Source: Sinotaia quadrata
Taxonomy: Eukaryota; Mollusca; Gastropoda; Architaenioglossa; Viviparidae
DNA: 64,000 nucleotides
Direction of reading: 5' to 3'
NCBI GenBank assembly: GCA_028829895.1
Contig: CM054184.1
Location: 29,233,701 to 29,297,700, forward strand
In this document: positions 37,441 through 50,199 of the stretch, piece after piece
Layout of the letters: every line of letters begins with the position of its first letter
How positions within the stretch are numbered: the first letter of the stretch is position 1
Translations under genes and position numbers: made by a program
The notes under the pieces: model-generated
Told to the model about the DNA's origin: nothing
The model's database searches: none
The model's input: only the letters and a program-made list of their open reading frames with translations

Positions 37441-39025
37441 TGGGCGGCAGGAAATGCTTAGTCGGGTGGTCGATGTTGGCGAAGTTAAGTGATTTGAAGG
37501 ATCACTAATCCATATTATATTCGGGTCCCTTTGTGACTCAGGGTCACCTAAGCAAATTATTTAGGAACATCCTCTGTGACTATAGAAAAGTCAGAAGGTC
37601 AATCTAGCAACAGTCCGTACACAGAGCTATATTGTTGTGCATTTAATTTGCTGCTTTCTTTCTTTCTTTCAAAAGGGGACTTATTGAACGGCAATAATCT
37701 TTATGACTTTTGAAAGTTTGTTGTCAGTTTACATATCGGAATGATTCATGTAAATTTTTGACATTAACTGTATTTGTTTGTGTGCTTGTTTGTTTATTTG
37801 CCTGTTTGTTTTGTTTTGAGATCATTTATAACAGCTACCTATTGATAAATGACTGTGTAATCATCATCCTCATAATCAGCCATCACAGTATCATCACTTC
37901 GTTACCATATTTATTATTAGTGTTGCTTATCGATTTTCATTTAATGAAAGATCTTTTTAAAAGAATGGTGGTTGGAGGGGGGAGGCCAATTTATTCATTA
38001 TATCTACGTTCGGTATTGGCCATCCTTAAATAAAATACACGAACATCGGAAAATTAATATGCATGCCTATCACCAATATAACAATAGGGTTTCATATATT
38101 TTATGTTAATCTTTTATTATTAGTAGTAAATGTTTTGTACGAATAAAGACTATATCTAGATAAAATGACAATTTATAATTTTTGGGGGTATAGTATATGT
38201 TCATGGTGTTTATAATATAATGCATTAGTCTGCAAAGAACATTGAAGAGCAATAACCATTCTCTGTACAGTCTTATAATAAATTATATTAGGAAATATTT
38301 CAACACTAAATACAATTTAAAAAATAAAATGGATGTATGAGTACCATGCCATGCCGACGTTTATTCTTTCTTGATCTCTATTTTTCTTGTTTTTGTTTCT
38401 TTCTAGGCATCCCTTTGTACATCTTAGGAGATAACATTGCAAGTTGATACCTTTGTTTCTCTTACCGCCGTGTTTTCATGATTCACTATTAATAACTCGT
38501 GATGTCTACCGGCGAGGTCTATCGCTGTTCTTCTCGCTCTCTTGAGAATGATTTAGGTCCCTTCGATACTCCAGACACATATTTCTCCAACTCCTAAATA
38601 TTACTCATCCGCCATCTTGACCATGGCTGAGCTGTGCGGCCCCTAGTGTCAGTGCGAATGTGAGGAAAGGAAATGAGAAGAGGAAAGAAATGCTCCAAGG
38701 AATAGGAGGAGTGAACTACTGGTCCAAGTCAGACAAAAACTGAATTAGTTCCCTTGTCATTCCAAGTGAGCAAATCGGATTTGAGTTACATGCTAGTTTC
38801 AATAAGGTCTCGGAGGGCAGATAGCAGTAATGAAAGACAGTTGACCGCAAATTACGATGAACGAGATGTGGCGATGTTTGAACGAGAATAACGGAATAAT
38901 GACAGGCTGACTGAGACTCACCAAGACAAAGAGAAATAAGGGAAAGACCGAAGCTGTCGTTACGTCCTTAGTTCGATGTTAACGTTGTAGTCGCAAGGTT
39001 GAATTGACACGCTGAAAACTTGCGC
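37440..39025. other. Unique intergenic region with a YY1-like site
   Basis: No gene with recognisable domains. The part 38,450-39,000 has more CG dinucleotides. It contains CCGCCATCTTG (38609-38619), the complement of a YY1 consensus, followed by ACCATGG (ATG 38623) and a seven-residue frame MAELCGP before TAG. Confidence 0.4.
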
Positions 39026-39178
39026 CCCAAAGTGAAAATGCTTGTGAGCAATAGTCATCAAATAAGTGAAAATGCTTGTGAGCAATAGTCATCAAATAAG
39101 AGAAAATGCTTGTGAGCAATAGTCATCAAATAAGTGAAAATGCTTGTGAGCAATAGTCATCAAATAAGAGAAAAGGTT
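39025..39178. repeat. 35-bp minisatellite, four to five copies
   Basis: Units of GAAAATGCTTGTGAGCAATA then GTCATCAAATAAG. AAGTG and AAGAG versions alternate in the later copies. Confidence 0.93.
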
Positions 39179-40110
39179 AAGCATAAGCAAAGCAATGCAT
39201 ATGGCTTGATTTGTTTAGGTTAGTTGTAGCGTGGGTGCCGGTTGACATCAATTTCAAGAGACTGTTCCAATGTAAGTTCTATAACAATACATATACAAAT
39301 TGTATTCATTATCATAATCAGTAATAGGATTTTTTTTAAAATAAAAATTCGCGTCGCTGAGATAGACGAGAACGTAGAATTATATTTACTCTTACGCCGA
39401 GTTACGGCCTTGATCTATTTTTTTTATCACATCACTGTATCATGTATTAGTAATGTGTACACATTTGTTATATATACATGTGTGTATATAATTGAGTATT
39501 AATGAATGTATAAGTGAGTATACCACTATATGCCACTATATATATTAGTGCGCGCGCACACACAAACACACACTGAATTAGTGAATGAGAGTCACTGAGG
39601 GGGGGTGGGGTGGCTGTTTGTGTCACGCTTTTCTGGGGACATTTTAACTCCCTCCCATTGTTACAACATCACACCGATCTGAATCTGCTTCTGAAAGTCC
39701 CACCCCGCATTTTTCTCGGCTAAATTAAACACGAACGTATTTTTGAAACTGTCTCTTGCATTGAATTTTTAAAAGATTTACACTGGACCTCAGCGGGTTG
39801 AGCAAGTTTCTGTTATGAGAATAAAAAATTACCACTTTTAATCATATTTAATAGAAAGTGAGAGTCCGTTGCAACTGAAGACGTGAAATTCTGTTACTTT
39901 CTAGGGGCACAATCACTAAATGATTTCAGTTCGGCGATAAGACTAAATTAAATAATGTACACAATAATGTACAATAAGTTTGTACAAATAATTTCTCACA
40001 TGCTAGCTTGAATGTCCAGTTAGAGGTTGCACTTGCAAAATATATTTTGCAATAGAAATAATATGTCAGCTATTTTGTTTTTAATGTGTTTAGTGAATGG
40101 CATGAATTTA
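39178..40110. other. Unique AT-rich intergenic DNA
   Basis: A short CA/CG tract lies at 39548-39572 and a G-rich run at 39598-39612. No gene supported. Confidence 0.5.
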
Positions 40111-40268
40111 ATATTTTGTTGGTTTGGGTGATGTTTTCTGTTGTAATGCTATAATGTACTGTATTGTTGGTTTGGGTGATGTTTTCTGTTGTAATGCTAT
40201 AATGTACTGTATTGTTGGTTTGGGTGATGTTTTCTGTTGTAATGCTATAAATGTACTGTATTGTTTGG
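40110..40268. repeat. 47-bp minisatellite, three copies
   Basis: Three copies of TTGTTGGTTTGGGTGATGTT then TTCTGTTGTAATGCTATAAT, almost identical. Confidence 0.93.
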
Positions 40269-40311
40269 CGTTGTTTGAAGAACAAGCATTTGATTAAAAT
40301 GTTTTCGTTTC

Positions 40312-40456
40312 ATAGAACATTACACAATTCTGTATATTACAAATACTGTTAACAAAATAAAATTAATGTCTCAATTGGTGGACAATAGAACATTACACAA
40401 TTCTGTATATTACAAATACTGTAAACAAAATAAAATTAATGTCTCAATTGGTGGAT
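40312..40456. repeat. Two-copy 73-bp direct repeat
   Basis: AGAACATTACACAATTCTGT to ATGTCTCAATTGGTGGA occurs twice with one substitution (CTGTTAAC against CTGTAAAC). Confidence 0.93.
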
Positions 40457-40581
40457 CCACTTCTCTTTTCCTTTTGAAACGTTACATTTTCGCAAGCAAC
40501 CTAAACATCCCCCTACCCCCATTTTCTTTGATTGGCATTTTCATGCAGAGTTCGTGTCAGCGATTGTGTGTGTGTTCAGTG

Positions 40582-40582
40582 C

Positions 40583-40640
<58 letters not shown>
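40582..40640. repeat. (GATA)n microsatellite
   Basis: About 14 uninterrupted GATA units. Confidence 0.98.
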
Positions 40641-40855
40641 TGTGTCATCAGTAAATGTTTATATATTTATGAAACATCTGTGTGAGTGAGTGTGTGCGCG
40701 CGCATATAATCATATTTGCTTTGTTTATCATTCCTTGCGGAGACTACCCTGTGTCCATCTCTAGAAGTGGTAATGCCATCTAATGGGAACTGTATTCTCC
40801 AGTTTGTTATCGCCCTTTACACAGACCTTCCGCTGGTTGCTTCTGCAAATAAAAA

Positions 40856-40865
40856 GTCACGTGAT
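40856..40865. promoter_or_regulatory. GTCACGTGAT E-box
   Basis: Second of three GTCACGTGA[CT] sites in the window. The motif fits bHLH-ZIP factors; no gene is seen nearby, so a role is uncertain. Confidence 0.25.
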
Positions 40866-41001
40866 CAGTTTAATTCGCATCTGATTTTTTTAGGAAAAGA
40901 GATTTCCTGAATTATTTTTTTTTAAAAATATTTTAATATTCCACATGGATGTAAAAAGAAACCCATGTGAAATCTCAAACATAGCCATCATATTCACACA
41001 C

Positions 41002-41003
<2 letters not shown>

Positions 41004-41048
<45 letters not shown>

Positions 41049-41100
41049 CGCACACATTTAGATAGATAGATAGATAGATGGATGGATGGATGGATAGAGA
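41004..41100. repeat. (CA)n and GATA/GATG microsatellites
   Basis: A CA run spans 41004-41045, then GATAGATAGATG and GATG units to about 41100. Confidence 0.95.
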
Positions 41101-41264
41101 GAGAAAGAGAGAGATACATGCATACATACATTCACACACAAAAACACATATTTTCCTACTTAAAATGGCAGTCGCCAGATGACTAATGTAATAATATTAA
41201 AACTAATTACGAATATATCTTTATCATTCAAGTTTTTTGAGTAAAGAATTTTTCTTCAGTCTCA

Positions 41265-41880
41265 TTTTATATTTGTGTCAGTATGCTACAATGGTGTCAC
41301 TAATTTACATTTGTGTCAGTTTTTTACATTTGTATCAGTAGTTTACAATCATGTTTGTATTTTACATTTGTATCAGTAGTTTACATTCGTGTTTGTATTT
41401 TACATTGGTATCAGTAGTTTACAATCATGTTTGTATTTTACATTTGTATCAGTAGTATACAATCATGTTTGTATTTTACATTTGTATCAGTAGTATACAA
41501 TCATGTTTGTATTTTACATTTTTATCAGTAGTTTACATTCGTGTTTGTATTTTACATTTGTATCAGTAGTTTACATTTGTATCAGTAGTTTACAATCATG
41601 TTTGTATTTTACATTTGCATCAGTAGTTTACAATCATGTTTGTATTTTACATTTTTTCAGTAGTTTACATTCGTGTTTGTATTTTACATTTGTATCAGTA
41701 GTTTACAATAATGTTTGTATTTTACATTTGTATCACTAGTTTACAATCATGTTTGTATTTTACATTTGTATCAGTAGTTTACAATAATGTTTGTATTTTA
41801 CATTTGTATCAGTAGTTTACAATAATGTTTGTATTTTACATTTGTATCAGTAGTTTACAATCATGTTTGTATTTTATATT
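41265..41880. repeat. 39-bp minisatellite, about 15 copies
   Basis: Units of TGTATTTTACATTTGTATCA then GTAGTTTACAATCATGTT. AATCATG, AATAATG and ATTCGTG versions alternate. Confidence 0.93.
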
Positions 41881-42269
41881 GTAAATAAGCTTAGCAGTAC
41901 GCGCAACTCATCTGAAGTGTGCTATATTTAGAAATTTAGATTACATTCAAGTCGTCTTAAAAGCGAGTTGAACAACGGTTATCAGTAAATATCGGTGTTT
42001 GTAAACAGACTTCATTAAACATGAGTAACCATCGAGGATGGGGTGGGTGGGTAACAGTTAACAAAGATAATGGTGTTGTTAACAGACTTCATTAAACGTG
42101 TTACAAAAGAAGGGAACAGCAATTAATAAATACAGGGTTGAAAGGACTATATTAAGTAGTTTTACAAGGGAGTGTGGTAAATAAATCCTATGGTTCTTGT
42201 ATCTAATGAAAAGCCCTTCAAACCAATGCTGTTCGTCGCAAGGTACACTGGGGTGACTTTGTATTATAA

Positions 42270-42550
42270 TGCATCTTACCTAATATTCCCTAGCTAAGTG
42301 TATGTATAATATCAAATATTTACTAGCTAAGTATGTGTATAAATCATTTTACCAAATAGTTCCTAGCTAAGTATGTGTATAATACATGTTACCAAATAAT
42401 TCCTAGCTAAGTATGTGTATAATACATTTTACCAAATAGTTCCTAGCTAAGTATGTGTATAATACATTTTACCAAATAGTTCCTAGCTAAGTATGTGTAT
42501 AATACATTTTACCAAACAGTTCCTAGCTAAGTATGTGTACATATAATACA
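42270..42550. repeat. 40-bp minisatellite, six to seven copies
   Basis: Units of TTCCTAGCTAAGTATGTGTA then TAATACATTTTACCAAATAG. The preceding 41,880-42,270 is unique apart from a short repeat of ACAGACTTCATTAAAC. Confidence 0.93.
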
Positions 42551-42889
42551 TCGCAAGTGCCAATGCAGGGTATGGACTGCTGGATATAAATAGATACATA
42601 TATCTGCAGCTGTTATCCCGGTCCCCACTCAATAATAGATCGAGAAATAGATATGTAGACGAACAGAGAACTAGACGTTATAATTAAACTATCACTACAA
42701 TTTATGACAAAAAACAAAATGAAGTTACGTTACACTAATAGATATGCGAGAAGGAAGCAATTAATAAAAATTTTAATAAAGAAAACGTTAACAATATTTA
42801 AAAACAAAAACATTTTTATTTTGCTCATCATCATTGACACTCAAACGAGTCATCATTATATTTCTTTTACAAGTCTATTTCGCGATGCT

Positions 42890-44067
42890 CTCAGTCCATA
42901 TGAAAGTCTTAATTTATAATTCTAGTACAAGTCCACATGAAAGTCTTAATTTATAATTCTAGTACAAGTCCATATGAAAGTCAACTTGTAATTCTTGTAC
43001 AAGTCCAAATGAAAGTCTTCATTTATAATTCTAGTACAAGTCCATATGAAAGTCAACTTGTAATTCTTGTACAAGTCCAAATGAAAGTCTTAACTTGTAA
43101 TTCTTGTACAAGTCCATATGAAAGTCAACTTGTAATTCTAGTACAAGTCCATATGAAAGTCAACTTGTAATTCTTGTACAAGTCCATATGAAAGTCAACT
43201 TGTAATTCTAGTACAAGTCCATATGAAAGTCAACTTGTAATTCTAGTACAAGTCCATATGAAAGTCAACTTGTAATTCTTGTACAAGTCCATATGAAAGT
43301 CAACTTGTAATTCTAGTACAAGTCCATATGAAAGTCTTAACTTGTAATTCTAGTACAAGTCCACATGAAAGTCTTAACTTGTAATTCTAGTACAAGTCCA
43401 CATGAAAGTCTTAACTTGTAATTCTAGTACAAGTCCATATGAAAGTCAACTTGTAATTCTTGTACAAGTCCAAATGAAAGTCTTCATTTATAATTCTAGT
43501 ACAAGTCCATATGAAAGTCAACTTGTAATTCTTGTACAAGTCCAAATGAAAATCTTAACTTGTAATTCTTGTACAAGTCCATATGAAAGTCAACTTGTAA
43601 TTCTAGTACAAGTCCATATGAAAGTCAACTTGTAATTCTAGTACAAGTCCATATGAAAGTCAACTTGTAATTCTTGTACAAGTCCATATGAAAGTCAACT
43701 TGTAATTCTAGTACAAGTCCATATGAAAGTCTTAACTTGTAATTCTAGTACAAGTCCACATGAAAGTCTTAACTTGTAATTCTAGTACAAGTCCATATGA
43801 AAGTCAACTTGTAATTCTTGTACAAGTCCATATGAAAGTCAACTTGTAATTCTTGTACAAGTCCATATGAAAGTCAACTTGTAATTCTTGTACAAGTCCA
43901 TATGAAAGTCAACTTGTAATTCTTGTACAAGTCCATATGAAAGTCAACTTGTAATTCTTGTACAAGTCCATATGAAAGTCAACTTGTAATTCTTGTACAA
44001 GTCCATATGAAAGTCAACTTGTAATTCTTGTACAAGTCCATATGAAAGTCAACTTGTAATTCTTGTA
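42890..44067. repeat. 35/37-bp minisatellite, about 33 copies, with higher-order repeat
   Basis: The largest array in the window. The unit is TACAAGTCCATATGAAAGTC then AACTTGTAATTCTAG. CTTAAC in place of CAAC adds 2 bp. The junction CTTGTACAAG or CTAGTACAAG makes a palindrome in each unit. A block of about 13 units at 42,937-43,400 recurs at 43,402-43,790, offset 465 bp. The right end (43,800-44,067) has about eight identical units, the youngest part. Confidence 0.97.
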
Positions 44068-45610
44068 TGGAAAAAACTGGCAGACGCCCAACAGTACACG
44101 TCATTTCGGCTTAGGCTCTAAGTCCACAATATAGACTTAAAAGAAGAAAAACTGAAACATCGGTAATTGCAGATCCTTATATACTGCAAATCACTATATT
44201 AATAAATGCTTAATTTAAGCCTCTGTCACTGTAACAAATAATATCTAGATGTTTAAAAGAGCATAATATTTCCTAATAAAATTTTAACCATTCACAGAGC
44301 ACAGAGGCTTTTCTAGCCAAGGTGTCTTTGTTCCTTTTACAACCCTACATAACAGGAAGTAGCGCCTCACCCGAAGAGTTTGTTTGCGAGAGTAAAGTCT
44401 TAGAATTCTGCACTCGTTCCCAGGCTAGAAACACGCCCAACTCTGCGTTCATTTAATCAACCGAATTGACGAATTCACCTAAAATTAAATAATATTTATT
44501 AATTTTCTCACATTTTCTACAACCACTTTCTGTCAATATGCGTCACCTATCCATAACCAAATTTACAGTTACATCAGACTAAAAGTTCAGTAACCACATA
44601 ATGAGGTCTAGATCAAAATGGGACATAGATCTATGCCGTTTAGACGACTGTTGCTTTATTGTGCAGATAGCAGGGAGTTAGCGATCTCACAACGCATACT
44701 CACTCAATCAAAAGAGCAGATCTTTTCCTCTGCTTCTATCCATCTTGGATTTTTTTTACTTCAGAAATAAACTTTATCACAACATTCTGACCAATAAAAA
44801 TTACAATTAAAACATCATCTTAAATTTATACATTAGAAAATGAACATTTATATTAAAAAATATATGGGATGATTCCCCATTATATACACTGTTACGAGCA
44901 CATATTTAAAATCAAAGCCTGTTAATTCTTCTTCACATAACTTAACAACAAGTGACTATTAATATTGGTACAATAAATCATAAAATCAGTCAATAAATAG
45001 TAGTTCTTCTAAATAGCCCTTAAAGCCCGCATATGATAATTCTTTTAAATAACCCTTCCGACCAATAGTTATAGTTCTTTTGAATGACCCTTAATATTAA
45101 TAGCTGTTAGTTATTGTGAATAACCCTTTAAACTAATGCGTATTAGTTCTTGTGAATGACCTTTAAAGACAACGGATTCTAATTTTACACCTGTATCTTG
45201 AAAGAACTTGTCATATATGTCAAAAAGCAACCATTACTCAGTTCTTCATCTGTATTTTGAGAGAACTTGACATTTGTATCATAAGGCAGCCGTTACTTAG
45301 TTCTTCACTTTCACTAATGAAAAGGGTGATTATAAAATTAGAATTAGTGGATTAGAAAAATCGTTTGCCAGTCAATGAGATATTTGTTTGTCATACTTGA
45401 CAGTACCCTCTTTTGCTAAACAATGAGGTATCTGATTGTCCTGTTTCAGTACCCTCTCTTGAAGTCATGAAGAATATATTCAAGGAAACATATAAAGCTG
45501 AAGCGAATAAACTTCATTCACAACCTTCTATCAATCGAAGCCACAAATCTCAAGTGTTCATTAGTACAGTCAATAATTTGATTACCATCCTCTCTATCTG
45601 TCTGTCTGTC
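44067..45610. other. Unique region with small degenerate repeats
   Basis: No gene. There are weak repeats of TTCTTTTGAATGACCCTTAA (44,990-45,180), a doubled GAGAACTTGACAT segment (45,190-45,310) and a doubled CAATGAGATATTTGTTTGTC segment (45,374-45,440). Confidence 0.5.
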
Positions 45611-45639
45611 TCTCTCTCTCTCTCTCCCCCTCTCCCTCT

Positions 45640-45740
45640 CTCGTCTGTCTGGTTAATCACACTGTCTGCCACAGAAAATTCAAAATCAGTTGTTCGAATC
45701 TGCCTAAGACCCCCTAGCACTGACAACCAAATGATAACAG
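45640..45740 (+). mobile_element. tRNA-derived SINE head, truncated
   Basis: TGGTTAATCACACTGTCTGC resembles the A-box region of tRNA-type SINEs, and TTGTTCGAATCTGCC (45688-45702) is one base from a perfect B box (GGTTCGAATC). Spacing is about 40 bp. A (TC)n tract at 45,607-45,640 replaces the expected 5' end. The tail is not defined. Confidence 0.45.
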
Positions 45741-46150
45741 TATGACAAAGAATAAATTAGAACCAAGCAGTAGTATATTATAATAATTGTGATCAGGGTG
45801 GAATTTATGCCTCCTACTTAACCCTTACTAGGCTAACAGCCAGACCAAGCGAATCTCAAAGTCCTGATTTGCACAATTATGAACTACAGCATCGATCCCA
45901 TGCACAAGTGTACACTCTGTAAACGACCTCACGCAGAGTTATGAATTGAATCAGTGACCATTATGCACCATAATTATGAATTGAAACAAAAACAGAAGTA
46001 TAAATTCATCATAAAATGTAATTTAATGTGCATTAAATAAAGAACTACAAGAGTCATGTGTTGGCATTTTTAGCATTTAATATAGACACAACAATAGACA
46101 TTAAAGTGAAGTTAAATGTAAGACATTTTCACTATTTAATGAAGACAACT
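45740..46150. other. Unique intergenic DNA
   Basis: Nothing supported. Confidence 0.5.
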
Positions 46151-46440
46151 CAAGAAATATAACGTATAATTTGATTTACTGATATTTTAAGTCTGTAATA
46201 AAGACACCTCAATAAATATAACGTATACTTGATTTACTGATATTTTAAGTCTGTAATAAAGACACCTCAATAAATATAACGTATATTTTGATTTACTGAT
46301 ATTTTAAGTCTGTAATAAAGACACTACACAAAAAATAATGTAAATTTTGACTTTGATTTACTGATATTTTAAGTCTGTAATAAAGACACCAAAAAAAAAT
46401 TAATGTAAATTTTTACTTTGATTTACTGATATTTCAGCGT
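46150..46440. repeat. 58-66 bp minisatellite, five copies
   Basis: Units of TTTGATTTACTGATATTTTA then AGTCTGTAATAAAGACACCT and CAATAAATATAACGTATA, less regular at the right. Confidence 0.9.
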
Positions 46441-47465
46441 TTAATAAACACACTACCGTTGCTTCATTTTAATAAGTGTAATCAACTGACATATTTCCAT
46501 ATAAAAAATACACACCTGTGACGCTAACGCCACCTAGTTAATGATTATGATGAATTTTATTATTTAAGCAAACATAATTAACTGCAAGTGATGAGAATTT
46601 AATTTATGTTATTAATAATTCTCCAGAAGACACCACTCGTCTCTCTCACTTGGCGGATAATCGGGCACTGTGAACTCTTCCCCAACATTAAAGACAGACA
46701 TTTACCGCCAACAAAATTTTCTGTAGGTGGAAAACATCTTACCAAAGGAGAAGACAAATCCATCTTTTAATCTATATTTAGCGAGCCACCACCCACTCAC
46801 TGTCTCTCCAACATATGGTTATTAATATTTGTAAGGTCAACAAATTTAACAATAAATTTATTAAATCAACAATCAAGTACACAACATATGATTATAATCG
46901 AAAGAGTATTGACATTTACATCACTTCACAACCATGTTCAAATAAATCATTCAGCTTATTCTACCATAGACAGAAGTAGCCAATAACATAAATATATCAT
47001 CAAGCTCATGGAAATATCACGGGAATGAGAGTGGAGTTTCAAAGAAATAATTAAAGTCAATATACATAACCTTTGCAAAGATGGAGGCTGTAGCAGGCAT
47101 GTTTTCACAATCACACGGTTGCAACAAGTCGCTGTCTTTCTTATTTAGTTAAGGCCCCATGTGACCCTTCTAGAGGCACATTACACAACTGTTCCAGAAT
47201 CTTCAATGCGCTCTCTAAGTAAAGAATCATGCTCAATTTCACATGTGCTATCAAGCACATCAAGAGGAATGTTCTTGAATTTCCATGTGCATTTACTCAA
47301 CACATCATGAGGAACATACATAATCTTCATTAATTCTTGAGACCAAACTCAAACCACCATTTCCACCATATTGGTTCTCAAATGAAATTAGTAAAATATG
47401 TTATTGTAAGTTGATTCATATGAATTGTTGATGAGTTGATGACAACCCTGGATTCACACACTAAC
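46440..47465. other. Unique intergenic DNA
   Basis: No supported gene. AAAGATGGAGGCTGT at 47077-47091 gives an ATG in fair context followed by only 24 codons. Confidence 0.45.
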
Positions 47466-47731
47466 GTGACAAAGCAGAGTACAGTAGTCACTTTACTATG
47501 ACGTGACAAAGCAGAGTACAGTAGTCACTTTACTATGACGTGACAAAGCAGAGTACAGTAGTCACTTTACTATGGCGTGACAAAGCAGAGTACAGTAGTC
47601 ACTTTACTATGACGTGACAAAGCAGAGTACAGTAGTCACTTTACTATGACGTGACAAAGCAGAGTACAGTAGTCACTTTACTATGACGTGACAAAGCAGA
47701 GTACAGTAGTCACTTTACTATGACGTGACAA
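47466..47731. repeat. 37-bp minisatellite, seven copies
   Basis: Seven virtually identical copies of GTGACAAAGCAGAGTACAGT then AGTCACTTTACTATGAC. Each junction forms TGACGTGAC, close to a CRE half-site. Confidence 0.96.
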
Positions 47732-47929
47732 AAGAAAAACAAAAAGGCTTGCTCTGCTCTAACCCTAACCATCTGCAAAAGTCAAATTAAGGCTGCACTT
47801 AATTTCAAGCATATTTCAACTCTAAAACTCTTTTCTCTCTTACAAACATTCTCAACCTACAAATCCTCCAACAATTGCATAAGCTCAATACATACGCAGC
47901 TTAAAATATATAGCATCAATCAAAATTCA

Positions 47930-48090
47930 CAAGCATAATCTACGACATAATCAAATTAATGAATATAGAAATAAGGGTTCAATTATATAAGCATTCTCCA
48001 ATTCAAATCATAATCTACAACATAATCAAATTAATGAATATAGAAATAAGGGTTCAATTATATAAGCATTCTCCAATTCAAATCATATTT
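47930..48090. repeat. Two-copy direct repeat of about 70 bp
   Basis: CATAATCAAATTAATGAATA to AAGCATTCTCCAATTCAAATC occurs at 47945 and again at 48014. Confidence 0.9.
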
Positions 48091-49580
48091 TAATAGTAAA
48101 CATGTACACAATATTTCAAAGTTCATTCTTTCTTTATCAATCAGTTAATTTACTATAAGGTAACAATTGCCTTTATGGCATGACTCGAGTTATGTCAAAA
48201 TCAAAATGATTAGAATATAGACTTTATTCAACAAAGTAACTTTTGGTCCATCCCCATTGGATGAAGTTGTTATGAACAAGAGTGAGACTGTTAGTCAGAA
48301 AAGCTATTCATCTTCTTGGAACTGGTTTGGATTACATCAGCAAGTTCTAGCATATTCTCCACCTAAGATGTTTACTCCAACTCTGGCGCCCACAAAATTT
48401 CGTCGTAAGCACTGCCCAAGGTCTGGTCACGTTAACATTGGCAACAAATATATAATTATTAAGTTTAGAAATAGGGATAGGTAAATTTACTCCGCCACAA
48501 ACATTATGCTAGGGAAGAAATGAGGAAAACACCTAACAATGCTATGGAAGCAAAGAAGTGGGTAGATCAACAAACAAACTGAACTGAAATTGTCGGGGGT
48601 GGGGTGGGGAGCGAAGAGAAATAGAAAGTAGAACGAAAGAGGAGAAAAGACAAAGGGAGAAATTTATCAAAGAGCGCATAAATAGATTCACAAACTTTAT
48701 TTTTATTGGTCACGTCTTACGCCCTTTCTTCTGTGCTTTTCGGAAATGACGAATAACCGCACGCGGTCTTTTTGCGTCACGACACTTCCTGTCCGAGCAA
48801 TGATCTCTCTCTGCTGCGTACCCTGGGGGTTGGGTGGGATGGGGAGTGTATCAAGAAAAGACCACGCTATGTTGCAGTTTTTCTTAGGTAAAATAATCCA
48901 CTTTTATTACATCTTGTGGGGTCAGAGATTTAGAAGCTGATGCGTTGGAACGTGGTAAAGAAAAAAAGCACATACACAAACAAACCACAAGAAAACATAC
49001 CTTGTGCAAATAAAATTTAACTTTTCAATCGATCCTTTTCTACTTTTAATTTTACATTTCGATCATCGCTTACATTATGATAGTAGGAAACTCTGATGGT
49101 TCAAATGTATCATTCCTTTCTCTATTGATTTATTTTATATATCTTGCGTCTTTCCTAGTCACTGCTGGCGTCTCTGTTTTACCGTCTTCACAACATTCTA
49201 CACATAACGGTTTATTTATCATAAAAATGACAACAATTAAATTATGTCAGGCACTTTTGCAAAATTTAGTTTTCATGCTACTCCTTGCGTCATTCTTTAT
49301 CTTTGTTTTATCTTTATTTCTTTCTTTCTTTAACGAGACTCATTGCAGGAGTTGTTGTTACATTAGATGTCGTCGTGGTTAGAGAATCCTTAATGGTAAT
49401 GATCGCATATTTTAATAACAACAAAGTATAAGCAATTAGCAGACCAACTAATATTGGGAATGTTAACATTGTCCATAGGAGTGGTTAATTTAGGTCTACC
49501 TTTGTGGGCAAAGAGGTGTAATATATTATATTTAATATTCATAAAATGAAATTCTTTGCAACAAAACTATTTCTACGTTC
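48090..49580. other. Unique intergenic DNA, some GC-richer parts
   Basis: Segments 48,240-48,440 and 48,700-48,850 are GC-richer. Frames here (for example 48,257-48,484 plus) show no domain I can name. Possible gene or element fragments, unproven. Confidence 0.4.
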
Positions 49581-49583
49581 GTC

Positions 49584-50037
49584 TTATTTCTGCAATAAAA
49601 CTAATTCTGTACGACTCTTATTTTGGCATTGAACTTATTTCTGCAATAAAACTAATTCTGTACGACTCTTATTTTGGCATTGAACTTATTTCTGCAATAA
49701 AACTAATTCTGTACGACTCTTATTTTGGCATTGAACTTATTTCTGCAATAAAACTAATTCTGTACGACTCTTATTTTGGCATTGAACTTATTTCTGCAAT
49801 AAAACTAATTCTGTACGACTCTTATTTTGGCATTGAACTTATTTCTGCAATAAAACTAATTCTGTACGACTCTTATTTTGGCATTGAACTTATTTCTGCA
49901 ATAAAACTAATTCTGTACGACTCTTATTTTGGCATTGAACTTATTTCTGCAATAAAACTAATTCTGTACGACTCTTATTTTGGCATTGAACTTATTTCTG
50001 CAATAAAACTAATTCTGAACGACTCCTATTTTTGCAT
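49584..50037. repeat. 51-bp minisatellite, about nine near-identical copies
   Basis: Units of TTATTTCTGCAATAAAACTA then ATTCTGTACGACTCTTATTT and TGGCATTGAAC. Eight are virtually identical; the ends are diverged. 51 is a multiple of three, so the plus strand reads ELISAIKLILYDSYFGI repeatedly, but no ATG starts it. Confidence 0.97.
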
Positions 50038-50199
50038 TGAAATTATTTCTATAAGAAAACTATTTCTTCGCTCAAACTATTATTCTTTGACTAAAACATG
50101 CGTTGTATACTTTATACATCTCTGACTAAAACATGAATTATTTTTGAATTTTGTTACGCTATTATGACTGACTTTCCGCTCCTATCTGATTAAGATATA

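Noticed and set aside
42890..44067. CRISPR-like regular repeat
   Set aside because: Units are contiguous without unique spacers; this is a eukaryotic minisatellite.
48257..48484. Plus frame of 75 codons in a GC-richer patch
   Set aside because: No recognisable family and no splice signals that would link it to other exons.
49556..50125. Plus frame of 189 codons with a 17-residue repeat
   Set aside because: It starts without ATG and is explained by a 51-bp minisatellite whose period is a multiple of three.
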